This document shows, piece by piece, positions 40,501-55,200 of a stretch of 64,000 bases of DNA (position 1 is its first letter; each line of letters opens with the position of its first letter). Position numbers and translations under genes: made by a program. Source of the stretch: Sabellastarte sp. h YS-2021 (lineage: Eukaryota > Annelida > Polychaeta > Sabellida > Sabellidae); contig OZ024935.1 of NCBI GenBank assembly GCA_964017235.1, positions 88,751,052-88,815,051 of the forward strand, given 5' to 3'. Under the pieces are notes generated by a model. It was not told the origin of the DNA and did not search any database. It was given only the letters and a program-made list of their open reading frames with translations.

Positions 40501-43500
40501 TCATTTACTCAACTGTGATAACCTAAAAGCAGCTATTACTCAGCTATGCCATGAGCTACATGTCTGAAATTTTACTATGTTATAGCTGACCCAAAAGTAG
40601 CTGAATAACATATTTATACAAAATTCTCTAAATGCAATAGTTTTCAAGTTATAAGTGATTTACTCAACTGTGATAACCTAAAAGCAGCTATTACTCAGCT
40701 ATGCCATCAGCTACATGTCTGTAATTTCACTATGTTATAGCTGACCCAAAAGTAACTGAATAACATATTTACACAAATTTCTGTAAATGCAACAGTTTTC
40801 CAATTACAACTGATTTACTCAACAGTGAGAACTTCAAAGTAGCTATTACTCAGTTATGCAATGAGCCACAGGTCTGCAATTTCACTATGTTATAGCTGAC
40901 CCCAAAATAGGTGAATAACATATTTATACAAAATTCTCTAAATGCAATAGTTTTCAAGTTATAAGTCATTTACTCAACTGTGATAACCTAAAAGCAGCTA
41001 TTACTCAGCTATGCCATGAGCTACATGTCTGAAATTTTACTATGTTATAGCTGACCCAAAAGTAGCTGAATAACATATTTATACAAAATTCTCTAAATGC
41101 AATAGTTTTCAAGTTATAAGTGATTTACTCAACTGTGATAACCTAAAAGCAGCTATTACTCAGCTATGCCATGAGCTACATGTCTGAAATTTTACTATGT
41201 TATAGCTGACCCAAAAGTAGCTGAATAACATTTATACAAAATTCTCTAAATGCAATAGTTTTCAAGTTATAAGTCATTTACTCAACTGTGATAACCTAAA
41301 AGCAGCTATTACTGAGCTATGCCATGAGCTACATGTCTGAAATTTTACTATGTTATAGCTGACCCAAAAGTAGCTGAATAACATATTTATACAAAATTCT
41401 TTAAATGCAATAGTTTTCAAGTTATAAGTGATTTACTCAACTGTGATAACCTAAAAGCAGCTATTACTCAGCTATGCCATGAGCTACATGTCTGTAATTT
41501 CACTATGTTATAGCTGACCCAAAAGTAACTGAATAACATATTTACACAAATTTCTGTAAATGCAATAGTTTTCCAATTACAACTGATTTACTCAACAGTG
41601 AGAACTTCAAAGTAGCTATTACTCAGCTATGCAATGAGCCACAGGTCTGCAATTTCACTATGTTATAGCTGACCCCAAAATAGGTGAATAACATATTTAT
41701 ACAAAATTCTCTAAATGCAATAGTTTTCAAGTTATAAGTCATTTACTCAACTGTGATAACCTAAAAGTAGCTATTACTTAGCTATGCCATGAGCTACATG
41801 TCTGAAATTTTACTATGTTATAGCTGACCCAAAAGTAGCTGAATAACATACTTATACAAAATTCTCTAAATGCAATAGTTTTCAAGTTATAAGTCATTTA
41901 CTCAACTGTGATAACCTAAAAGCAGCTATTACTCAGCTATGCCATGAGCTACATGTCTGAAATTTTACTATGTTATAGCTGACCCAAAAGTAGCTGAATA
42001 ACATATTTATACAAAATTCTCTAAATGCAATAGTTTTCAAGTTATAAGTGATTTACTCAACTGTGATAACCTAAAAGCAGCTATTACTCAGCTATGCCAT
42101 CAGCTACATGTCTGTAATTTCACTATGTTATAGCTGACCCAAAAGTAACTGAATAACATATTTACACAAATTTCTGTAAATGCAACAGTTTTCCAATTAC
42201 AACTGATTTACTCAACAGTGAGAACTTCAAAGTAGCTATTACTCAGTTATGCAATGAGCCACAGGTCTGCAATTTCACTATGTTATAGCTGACCCCAAAA
42301 TAGGTGAATAACATATTTATACAAAATTCTCTAAATGCAATAGTTTTCAAGTTATAAGTCATTTACTCAACTGTGATAACCTAAAAGTAGCTATTACTCA
42401 GCTATGCCATGAGCTACATGTCTGAAATTTTACTATGTTATAGCTGACCCAAAAGTAGCTGAATAACATATTTATACAAAATTCTCTAAATGCAATAGTT
42501 TTCAAGTTATAAGTGATTTACTCAACTGTGATAACCTAAAAGCAGCTATTACTCAGCTATGCCATGAGCTACATGTCTGAAATTTTACTATGTTATAGCT
42601 GACCCAAAAGTAGCTGAATAACATATTTATACAAAATTCTCTAAATGCAATAGTTTTCAAGTTATAAGTCATTTACTCAACTGTGATAACCTAAAAGCAG
42701 CTATTACTCAGCTATGCCATGAGCTACATGTCTGAAATTTTACTATGTTATAGCTGACCCGAAAATAGGTGAATAACATATTTATACAAAATTCTCTAAA
42801 TGCAATAGTTTTCAAGTTATAAGTCATTTACTCAACTGTGATAACCTAAAAGTAGCTATTACTCAGCTATGCCATGAGCTACATGTCTGAAATTTTACTA
42901 TGTTATAGCTGACCCAAAAGTAGCTGAATAACATATTTATACAAAGTTCTCTAAATGCAATAGTTTTCAAGTTATAAGTCATTTACTCAACTGTGATAAC
43001 CTAAAAGTAGCTATTACTCAGCTATGCCATGAGCTACATGTCTGAAATTTTACTATGTTATAGCTGACCCAAAAGTAGCTGAATAACATATTTATACAAA
43101 ATTCTCTAAATGCAATAGTTTTCAAGTTATAAGTCATTTACTCAACTGCGATAACCTAAAAGCAGCCATTACTCAGCTATGCCATGAGCTACATGTCTGA
43201 AATTTTACTATGTTATAGCTGACCCAAAAGTAGCTGAATAACATATTTATACAAAATTCTCTAAATGCAATAATTTTCAAGTTACAAGTGATTTTACTCA
43301 TGATGGAAGTTACTGAAAAGCCCAAAAGTAGCTATTACTCACTTAGCTATTGAGACAGACACCCAAGTTACTCACCAAGTTGTAGCTATGAAAAAAGTAG
43401 CTGAATAACATATTCAAACAAAATGCTCTAAATGCAATACTTTTCAAGTTATAAGTGATTTAGTGCAAGATTTCATGAATTTTAATGCATTAAAAATTAT

Positions 43501-46168
43501 TAAAAAAATTCATTAAAAAAAAAATAAGAGAGATCCAGGTCTCATACTCACACAAGAGAATCTACCTCTGGCCTAGTACATATATGCAAGATATGAGAGA
43601 AATCCCTGCAATAGTCACTGAAAAAATTGTGATCAAATGTTGAAATTTTCACACTTTTGGTGGGGGTACCCCCCTTGTAATGTCTCTAGCAAACAGACGA
43701 ACAGACAGATCTGCATGCCTTGAACAATTTTTCATCCTCGATAGATAAGGTATCTTTTAAAAAAACAGCATGTCACTAGGCCTTGTAGTTTTGGAGAAGA
43801 AGATGTTCACGCGGACGCGTACGCCCACGCCGCAGAGTGACGACATAATGTCAGCTGACTGACAAGTCAGCTGACATAAAAATGTTTTTGCTAACAAAAA
43901 CAAAGCGTCCAAAAAGGTCAGATGCTTCATAGTATAAAGTATAAAAAGGTTTTTGAAAAGGAAAACATGCAGCGCTGAGAGAAGCTAAAGTTAAGCAGAC
44001 ACTGTGGAAGTTTCAGCATTAACATGAAAGAAAAATGTAAGCTTTATTTTGTTTTCTGTGGTCATAAATTGTATAAAGCTAATTCAATAAATGCTATAGT
44101 TTGTAAGAAGAGTAGTTTTAAAGTAGATATAAGGCAAAACAAGAAAATTTGCTATTTTATGACCCCAGTTTGACCCGTAAGAAGGGGTCAGTGGGTAAAC
44201 CTGACTGGCTATATAGGCTCTCCATATATGGGGTAGTGTGACCACAAAACTGGGTTGAAAGCCCAAGAAGCAATAATGAGAGGGATGAAAGAACTTTTCC
44301 ATATCTCAACTTTGAAGCAACTTTACGTAGCAGCAGATGTAATCTTTGATGAGTCCCCAGAGAATTAGTCCCCTGGGTATATGGTGATAAGGGATAAAAT
44401 CAAGTTAATGTGTGTCTCCCCCAACACCCCTCTCTGCCTGTTGTAGTCTATGCATGAAGAAATGCTCATGCAAGGAGTAACATGTTATCTTTATCTATGC
44501 TCTGTTGAAAGTGTCAGTAATATGTAGATGTGTATAAATAAGGAACATAGTAAAGAGGGAATCCAGTAACGAATATGTTTGCATTGCTGAGTTATTAGTT
44601 TACTGCAGAAGAATGGAAGTCAGAAGGAATGATAATGAGCGGAAAATGGGTATTTACAAAGGCTCGATTTATAAATGCGTCATTCTCAAACTGCTGCACA
44701 GAAATAAGCTTGTAAGTGTTTGGAACCTTTTTTTTACAATAAAACAAGCATAATTTCATGCATATCATAACTGTAGATAAAATAGGAATGTATTTGGCCT
44801 GCTTTAATAGTATGTTTAAGTTGTGAGTGCAGTTACACCCTTTGCACTAAGATATGAAAATAACATTAAGATAATGACATCATTAATATTGAAAAAATAA
44901 AGTAGAAATTGCAATCTATGACCCCACTGTGACCAGCTGTTAAGACTCTCCATATATGGTTTCCCACTACCTCTTAAAACTTGTAAAGCTGTAAAACCAA
45001 TAATAAAGAAGATACGAGGCAAAAAGCAAAAAAATTGATATTTTATGACCCCAGTTTGACTCATAAGAGGGAGCCAGAGGGCTAATTTGACCAGCTACCT
45101 TAGACCCTCCACGAATTCCAACTACCTGTTAATGAGAAGCAAAATGCAAAGGACATACGAGGCAAAAAAACAAAACTATTTTATGACCCCAGTTTTGGTG
45201 GGTCAGGGGGTAAATCTGACCGGCTGTATAGACTCTTCACATCTGGTTTCCCAATACCTCTTAATATATTCTAAGCTCTAAAAGCAAGAATGAAGGAGAT
45301 ATAAGGCAAAAACACAAAATGGGCTATTTTATGCGTTGGCGAGAATTGCGTTTTATTTAAACGGCTAGAAGAAATAATTTTGTCTTTTGTCAGTTAGCGG
45401 GAGTTGCTGACGGCGCGATTTCATTGTTTTGAAAGTTGGGGTTCACGGTTTTGTGATTATGTTTGTGACTTTGCGGCTAGTGTGTTAGTTTGTTGGTTTG
45501 ATGCAGGGGAGTGTTTAAGCTGTGCGTTATGATTTAGTTGAATGTTTGCTTGTAACTAGCAGTTTGAGCTTTATAGTTGTGAACATAGATTTTATTCAAG
45601 TACTGATTGTGATAGATTACTATTTGTGCATTTTAGTTGTGATGGAAATATATTTAATTAATAATTGAATTAAATGTATTTAACTATTAACTGAATTAGT
45701 AGTTTTATAACCTCGGTTTTAAGTATTTGAGAAAATTATATCTAGTCGCCTTGATTTTTAATGAATTATAATTTTATTTTATTACATTGTGGTTACCTTA
45801 TATTTTTAAAAAATACTATTAGTCGTGATTATGTATTTATAGGTGTTTTTGCAAGGCGATCAGCGTAAGAAGTGTGAACAGGGTATGTGAATGGCTGCGT
45901 TGCGTCTTCAGAGATCATGGTGAACTGGAGGTATTGATCAATAAACCTAGTAGTTAAGATATCTACTTTGTTTGATTCACCCTAGTCAAGTCCGCCCATT
46001 TACTAACTGCTGACCAAATAGTGACTGTGCGGCAACGCCCATAAGGAGGGGTCAGGGGGTAAACATGACCGGCTATCTAGACTCTTAACATATATAAGGA
46101 AAAAGATATAAGGAAAAATGTCAAAATTGGCTATTTTACGACCCCAGTTTGACCCCTACAGGGGGGGT

Positions 46169-46212
<44 letters not shown>

Positions 46213-49200
46213 GAGGGGGGGGGGGGGGGGGGGGAATTTGACTTGCTTTCTAGACTCTCCACATATGGTTTCCTACTACCTCCCAATACATTTTATGGCT
46301 TTAAATGCAATACTTAAGAAGATAATAGGAGGGTTCACATGAATTTTAAGCTTTGTGGTTAGTAGGTGTGAGAAAATCGCTCATAAATCAGTTATTTTTC
46401 ATCGGATCGCTCCCAAAATCTAATCAGCTCGTGAACGTGTTTGATAGTATGAACATGTGTATATAATTACAAGCCTCTGCGGTCAGTAGATTTTGCTGAG
46501 CGCCGATGACGGGCGGGTGTACCCAAAAAAAACTATTTCTTGATCATGTGACCTTGATAAAGATGAAAGGTCAAATTTAAGCATGTGGCAACATTTTCCC
46601 ACACATAAGGTATATAACTGCCAAATATGGTTAAAAAGCTTCCAATAATAAGGGAAATATTCAAGGGAGACCATAATGCGGTGGGGGCGAGGAAACGGAC
46701 ACAAAAACAAATAAGCGCCCTTTTCAGGGACGCTTAACTACATTGATCAACCAATGTCCCTACCCAGTATCAAAATTCTACACCTTACAGTATCTGAGAT
46801 ACAGCCGAGACATAATTCTTGTACCTGCCACCCATCCAGACAAAATTGTTAAGGTCACCATGGGAAGGTCAAAGGTCAAATCTCGGTCACACCATGATGC
46901 TGCACATCTACACCCCATCCCTACCAAGTATGAACTCCCTACATGTTATGGTTTCTGAGACACAGCCTGGACAAACTTTTCCCCTCAGCCCCCCCAGAAT
47001 GCCCATCCTGACACCATGAGTGAAAACAATACCCACACAGCCACAGGCTGTGGTGTAAAAACTATTTTAACTGTATGAAGTAGTATCATATCATTGGAAA
47101 GGGGGTTGTGCTCCCCAGATGATGTGGTGATTAATTTTTATTAAGGAGGGCGACTATTATACTTTAAAAAATAGCATCAGAGATGCCCGTACCCCACAGC
47201 CTGGGGAAATAGTTTTCAACACCATGAGATATAGAAGTAGTGAAACAGTACACAGATTGGGATACTTTCAGAGCAGTGTCAGAATAATGTTTAAGTAGAG
47301 AAAATAACATCTACGAGAAAGAAACTGCATGTAAAGATTAAGTATTAAAACAAGACAATTTAGTAAACTAAAAATTTTGAAGCCTTAAGACTTCTCCCAT
47401 TTTGATATTCATTTGTATGATCGAATTATGGTTTGAATGTCTTGAATATTATCCATACATACAGATGTGGCAATATATGCTTTTGTGTGGAGTTGGGGCA
47501 AAACCTGTGGCTGATTTGATGCATTTGATCTGTTACAATGGGAATTTGCAAACGTAAAACGGTTAATAAATTCTAATATGACTTTAACAGTGCTTAATCT
47601 ACATCAAAAGATATCCAAAGGTGCAACAACCAAGATTCAAGATATGAGAGATATAAGAGATAAAATAGTATCAGATATCCCCATAGAGAGATAAAATAGC
47701 ATAAGATACTCAAGATCAAAGGTCAAATCCAGGTCACACCATGACGTTGCACACATAACCCCCGACCAATGCCAATACCACATATCAATTACCTACACCT
47801 TATGGTTTCCGAAATATAGGTCACTACGGCAAGGTTAAAGGTCAAATCAAGGTCACACCATGACGTTTTACATCTAAACACCCTAGCCAATGTCTCTACC
47901 AAGTATCAACTTCCTACACCTTACAGTTCCGAGATATACCCCGGACAAGATTTATAGGTCAAGGTCACTATGGCAAGGTCAAAGGTCAAATCAATATCAC
48001 ACCATGACGCCATGACCCCCTAAACAATGTCCCTACCAAGTACCAACTTCCTACACCATATGGTTTCCGAGATATAGCCCAGACAAGTTTTTATGGGTAA
48101 AGGTCAAAGGTCAAATCAAGGACACACCATGACATAGCACACCTACACCCCCTACCCAATGTCCCTACCAAGTATCAACTTCCTACACCCAATGGTTTCC
48201 GAGATATACCTCGGACAAGTTTTTATAGTTCAAGGTCACTACGGAAAGGTCAAATCAAGTTAACACCATGACCTTGCACACCTACACCCTCTAAACAATG
48301 TCTATCAAGTATCAACTTCCTACACCTTACGGTTTCCAAGATATAGCACGGACAAGATTTTCAAACTCAAGGTCACTACAGCAAGTTCAAAGGTTAAATC
48401 AGTGTCAGATTATGACGTTGCACACCTACATCCCCTAACCAATGTCCCTACCAAGTATCAACTTCCTACACCTAATGGTTTCCAAGATACAGGCCGGACC
48501 AACTTCCCGCCGCCCATCCGGACACCATGGGTGAAAACAATACCCCCCACAGCCCTTCAAAAGGAGTCTACATAAGGTGGTTTTGCATGCAGTACAGGGA
48601 TTTAAAGGGGTAGGATAAACAACAGGAGACACACAAATTAAACTAAATTTTAAAGGTAGAAAGTCTCTAAAGTAACCAGCTTAAAGATTTCAAAAGATAA
48701 AAGGCACTGAAGCAACAGCCAGACAATTTTACTGACAAGCATAACTTCCGGCACATTGCTTTTTCTGAAATATAGCCTGTAAAAGACTTAAAGTCAGGGT
48801 CATAACATCAAGGTCAAATCAAGGTCATTCCATGACATTCATGTACACCCTCAATTAATGTCTCTTCCAGGTGTTAACTGGTTACACATTACAGTTTCCA
48901 AAATGTAACTCAGGCAAGATATCAAGGTCACGCCCTGACCCTGCACACCAGCAATCTGCCAACTAATGTCCATGTGAGGTATCAACTTCCCAGTACTGAG
49001 TTAGTGTCCCAGGAAAAAATAGGTCAAGATTAAAGATCAAACTGTTGCAAAACTACACTGCAAAATCAATATCTTTGCCAAGTATCAACTACCTACACTG
49101 TACAGTTCAGGGCCAGACAAGGTAGACAGGGCAAGGTCAAACATAAAACCCAAGGTCAAATCATGATGTTGCACAACTACACCCCCAAACCAATGTTACT

Positions 49201-52200
49201 GGTACGTATCAACTTTCTTCTCCTTGCGGTTTCTAAGACATTGCCCAGATAAGGTCATCACCGCCATGTTAAAGATCAAATTAAAGCCACACCATGACAT
49301 CTTTTACTTGCATTTTACAAGTTCTAACTAAAGCTTCATAATGGAGATTTAGGTTGAAATTATACTTTGATATTGCAATTTATTTTAGGTGTGAATACAT
49401 TTGGGCAGATGACCATTACCAGTTGATAATCTTCACTAATTGACTAGTAGAGATAGCGGAGATGTCTTTTGTCACACAATTACATTCAGAGGAAGATAAG
49501 TTAACTCAAAACTTACCAAAGATACGTCAAAAACTTGCTGGAAAAACTCCATCATGGCACGTCCCTGTAAAATCACAATACAAGACATTCATCAATGACA
49601 GGACTCACACTCAAAGCCTGGCATTTCAAACTCTGATGAAGTAATAAAGAATGTGACAAGGAACAAACAGTAGGTTATTTAAAAAAAATGGACCAGACAC
49701 TAGTAGATGATTTACGAAGTAAACCTATCACAAATATATACCAGGATACATAAGTTGTTAAGATCAAACCTGTATTCTAGATACTTGCTTTTCATATAAA
49801 AAAAAATCAAATTATAACATACTAAATAATGTATTTTCCATACATTTCTACCCAGCCACCACCAGTTTTGTTTCAGTGGTGTTTCAACTAAAATACTGGA
49901 TCTAGGGCTGTATTCTCCAAGAAAACTTAAGACCTTTTTCTAACTTAGATTTCAACTATTTCTTACATTTCAAGTAAGAAATCATGAAACTGAATATTTG
50001 TTAACTTTTGTTTTGTGAATACAAAGTGCTAGAAAAACTAAGTAAAAAACCACCCCTTACTTAGATCTAAGGTGACCTTATCTAAGTATTGTTGTAGAAT
50101 ACAGTCCCTGGGCTAGTTCTTGTATATCAAATGCCCATGTCTCTCTGACTTGCCTGCTTTTTACACAGGGTTAATGTGACAGGCGATTGCCAGTGAAAAG
50201 CTTACAGCAAACACTCGTACACATTTACCGCATTAAAATTTTTATCGGCAATCAGTATTGATTTAGTATGTCAGTAATGAATATAGGTATATTGAAATGT
50301 GGCCAAATGCCCAAAAAATATGGTGGTAAACGTAAAATGTTTGAAAACATACTTCCAGAAAGCATAGATTTAAGTCAGTTGACTGCTACAAATATTTAAC
50401 CCTGCTGATATCGTACAAAGCATGACAAAGGTTTTGTGTCTTTTTTGTTGTAAAATAGATTTGAAGCTAAAACATGACTAGTGGTGAAACACTTACCAAC
50501 TCTTTCTTCAAGTCAAACTGCGAGATCAAAAACTGAAATGAGAGGAAAAACAAGAGTAGAGTGCCCGTGAACGGGCACTGTGTCAGCTGAGCGAGTGTTT
50601 TTGATTTGTGAAGGTGATAATGAGAGGAAAGCATAATTATCAGGGAAAGTGCTGTACAGAAGTACAGTAAATGGTAATTGGAACAGCATGTTCGAAAGAA
50701 ATTTCGAAGCTGACAGAAGGACAAAAAAGTTGTGCCCTGCAAATGGTATTATAAAGGAAAGTAACAAGGTAACTGTTTTAGTGTAAAAAGTAGGTTAAAC
50801 ATATTTAAAGAAATACTGCAAATGCAATATCCTCGTTCAACCTTGAAGAAGGGGTCCAAGGTCAAATCCAACCACACAAAAACATTCCCAGCCCATGAAT
50901 TCCTATAGGTTGGTTTACCATCCCAAACTTCTAGGACCATAATAAGCGAGTTATAAGCACTTTTAAGTTTGGCTATCCTCGTTTGACCTTGAAGGCAGGG
51001 TAAAAGGTCAAATCCGACCACACCAAAAGATTCTCAGCCCATGATTTTCTATAGGTTGGTTTACCACCCCAAACCTCTAGGACCAATAATAAGCGAGTTA
51101 TAGGCACTTTTAAGTTTCGCTATCCTTGTTTGACCTTGAAGGAGGGGTCCAAGGTCGAATCTGACCACACTAATAGAGTCCCAGCCAATGATTTCCTATA
51201 GGTTTGTTTACCATCCCAAACTTCTAGGACCATAATTAGCGAGTTATAAGCACTTTTAAGTTTGGCTATCCTCGTTTGACCTTGAAGGCAGGGTCCAAGG
51301 TCAAATCAAACCACATCAACAGATTCCCAGCCCATGATTCCAAAATGTCTGTTTACCATCCCAAACCTCTAGGATCAATAATGAGCAAGTTATAAACACT
51401 TTTAAGTTTGGCTATCCTTGTTTGACCTTGAAGGAGGGATCAAAGGTCAAATCTGACCACACCAGAAGATTCCCAGCCCATGATTTCCTACAGGTTGGTT
51501 TACCATCCCAAACCTCTAGGACCAATAATAAGGGAGATATAAGCACTTTTCCTGACTGACAAAGAAATGCCCTTTGCGGCCATCTTGTTTTTCAAAATGA
51601 GGCCAAAAACATTCCCAGTCAAGATTTTATAATGAGGAACATATCCTACGAATTTAAGATCTCTATCCATAATATCCTTTGCTCTAGAGGGCCAACAAAA
51701 GTCCTTGTTTAAAGTCGAATAAACGTCCCTGGCAGCCATCTTGTTTTTCAAAATGAGGCCAAAAATATTCCCAGGCAACATTTTATGGTTATTCATATAT
51801 TCTGCAAACTTGAGAAGGCTAGCTATAACATTTTTTTCGTTAAAGCAGTAATGGTGAAATCTCTCTACACACTGCAGCTATCCAGTAGATACAATGATTT
51901 ACAATGATAACTGACTTACTCAACAGTGATAACCTCAAAGTAGCTATTACTCAGCTATGCAATGAGCTACATGTCTGAATTTTTACTATGTTATAGCTGA
52001 CCCAAAAGTAGGTGAACAACATATTTAAGCAAAACACTGTAAATGCAACATTTTCAAGTTACAACTGATTTACTCAATAGTGAGAATCTGAAAATAGCTA
52101 TTGCTCAGTTGTGCCATGAGCTACAGGTCTGTAACTTCACTATGTTATAGCTGACCCCAAAGTAGATGAATAACATATTTACACAAATTTCTGTAAATGC

Positions 52201-55200
52201 AATAGTTTTCCAATTACAACTGATTTACTCAATAGTGAGAACTTCAAAGTAGCTATCCAATGAGCCACTGGTCTTGAACTTCACTAAGTTATAGCTGACC
52301 CCAAAATAGGTGAATAACACATGAAACAAAATACTCAAAATGCAATAATTTTCAAGTTATAAGTGATTTACTCAACAGTGATAAGCTCAAAGTAGCTATT
52401 ACTCAGCTATGCAATGAGCTACAGGTCTGAAATTTTACTATGTTATAGCTGACCCAAAAGTAGGTGAACAACATATTTATACAAAATTCTCCAAATGCAA
52501 TAGTTTTCAAGTTACAACTGATTTACTCAATAGTGAGAACCTGAAAATAGCTATTGCTCAGCTATGCCATGAGCTATAGGTCTGTAATTTCACTATGTCA
52601 TAGCTGACCCAAAAGTAGGTGAACAACATATTTTAACAAAATACTCCAAATGCAATATTTTTCAAGTTACAACTGATTTACTCAACAGTCAGTACCTGAA
52701 AATAGCTACTGCTCAGTTGTGCCATGAGCTACAGGTCTGTAACTTCACTATGTTATAGCTGACGCAAAAGTAGCTGAATAACGTATTTACACAAATTTCT
52801 GTAAATGCAATAGTTTTCCAATTACAACTGATTTACTCAACAGTGAGAACTTCAAAGTATCTATTACTCAGCTATCCAATGAGCCACTGGTCTGGAACTT
52901 CACTAAGTTATAGCTGCCCCCAAAATAGGTGATTAACACATGAAACAAAATACTCAAAATGCAATAATTTTCAAGTTATAAGTGATTTACTCAACAGTGA
53001 TAACCTCAAAGTAGCTATTACTCAGCTATGCAATGAGCTACAGGTCTGAAATTTTACTATGTTATAGCTGACCCAAAAGTAGGTGAACAACATATTTATA
53101 CAAAATTCGCCAAATGCAATAGTTTTCAAGTTACAACTGATTTACTCAATAGTTAGAACCTGAAAATAGCTATTACTTAGCTATGCAATGAGCTACATGT
53201 CTGAATTTTTACTATGTTATAGCTGACCTAAAAGTAGGTGAACAACATATTTAAGCAAAACACTGTAAATGCAATAGTTTTCAAGTTACAACTGATTTAC
53301 TCAATAGTGATAATCTGAAAATAGCTATTGCTCAGTTGTGCCATGAGCTACAGGTCTGTAACTTCACTATGTTATAGCTGACCCAAAAGTAGCTGAATAA
53401 CATATTTACACAAATTTCTGTAAATGCAATAGTTTTCCAATTACAACTGATTTACTCAATAGTGAGAACTTCAAAGTAGCTATTACTCAGCTATGCAATG
53501 AGCCACAGGTCTGGAACTTCACTAAGTTATAGCTGACCCCAAAATAGGTGAATAACATATTGAAACTAAATACTCTAAATGCAATACTTTTCAAGTTATA
53601 AGTGATTTACTCAACAGTGATAACCTAAAAGTAGCTATTACTCAGCTATGCCATAAGCTACAGGTCTGAAATTTTACTATGTTATAGCTGACCCAAAAGT
53701 AGGTGAATAACATATTTATACAAAATTCTCTAAATGCAATAGTTTTCAAGTTACAAGTGAGTTTACTCATGATGGAAGTTACTGAAAAGCCCAAAAGTAG
53801 CTATTACTCAGTTAGCTATTGAGACAGACACCCAAGTTACTCACCATGTTGTAGCTATGGAAAAAGTAGCTGAACAACATATTTTAACAAAATGCTCTAA
53901 ATGCAACACTTTTCAAGTTATAAGTGATTTAGTGCATGATTTCATGAATTTTAATGCATTAAAAAAATTTATTAAAAAAAAAATAAGACAGATCCAGGTC
54001 TCATACTCACACAAGAAATCTACCTCTGGCCTAGTACATATATGCAAGATATGAGAGAAATCCTTCAAATAGTCACTGAGAAAATTGTGATAAAGTGTTT
54101 CAATTTTCACACTTTTGGTGGGGGTACCTCCCTTGTAATGTCTCTAGCAAACAGACGAACAGACAGATTTGCATGCCTTGAACAATTTTTCATCCTCGAT
54201 AGATAAGGTATCTTTTAAAAAAAACAGCATGTCTCTAGGCCTTGTAGTTTTGGAGAAGAAGTTGTTCACGCGGACGCGTACGCAGATGCGTACGCGGACG
54301 CCGCAGAGTGATGACATAATGTCAGCTGACTGACAAGTCAGCTGACATAAAAAACGATGTATAAGCCAAATGGTAAAATTTAAATCCTGGTGTTTAGTGC
54401 TGATCTCAAGGTCAATATCAGTCTGCTATTTTGTTTTTCAGGTGATAAAATATACATCACCTTAGAACTAAAGTTACTCTTAATTTCTGATGTTTTTCTT
54501 ATAAAAATAACAGCCGTCGGAAAGTTTTACAATTTCAGATTTAAAACATGTTAAAATGGATCATCTAAGCTGAAATTTAACATCATTTTAAAGTGAAACT
54601 CATGAAAACAAAGAACAGTTTTGTCCAAGACATTGCTCCAGAAGCCCTAAAATCTACAAGATTATGGGATAAAAATTTGTTATTTCCAATACTTTAAATT
54701 CTACCACCCCCCCCCCCCCCCCCCAACTATATGTGCAGTCAATTGAGATGCTGGTTGCAAAGTGTCGTAATGGTTTTCAACTGAATGGTCTTAATAACAA
54801 GCTACCAGTGAAATAAATCTCTGCCCTAATTGAAGTTGGCTTAATAATTGATCCATCAATATTGAAATCACAATGTATGAGGCAAAAATTACCACTCAAA
54901 ATCTTTCATTTCCGCAGAAAAAAGCTACAGAAATTTTGCGACAGAAAAGCTAGATTTGACACATTTATCAATTACATGCAACATTATTTAACCCTGGATC
55001 AAGCTGGCTTCAATTCATTTGCAATGCATTCAAAACCGAATACCAGCACATTGTCATCACTAACCTAAACCTAAACTAGTTCTATTAATGAGCCATCTCT
55101 TACCATTCTTTCATGCTAGTTGAAAACTCACCTTTATAAGCACTTTGCTTGGTTTGTCTAATCCAGGTTTCTTCAAACTCTCCCATCGTAACTTGGTACA

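Larger units (their letters stand above)
43884..46735 (+). mobile_element. Hairpin element 'C', copy 1 (interrupted)
   Basis: The 5' hairpin is GTTTTTG-ctaa-CAAAAAC (43,884-43,901). It carries diverged 158-bp units ('ctattttatgaccccagttt'), a tail with 'gcgaggaaacgg', and the 3' hairpin AAGCGCCC..AGGGACGCTT (46,713-46,735). It starts 7 bp after the end of the large B element. It is interrupted at about 45,334-46,039. Confidence 0.7.

Noticed and set aside
38800-43450. Regularly repeated units that might be taken for a CRISPR array
   Set aside because: The whole 155-bp unit is repeated with no unique spacers, in a eukaryotic context.
43530-43570. GTGAGT-like donor 'actcac' in the family-B tail
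   Set aside because: Present in all tail copies with no open exon of reasonable size next to it.
46118-46342. Gly-rich ORF
   Set aside because: Translation of a poly-G run.
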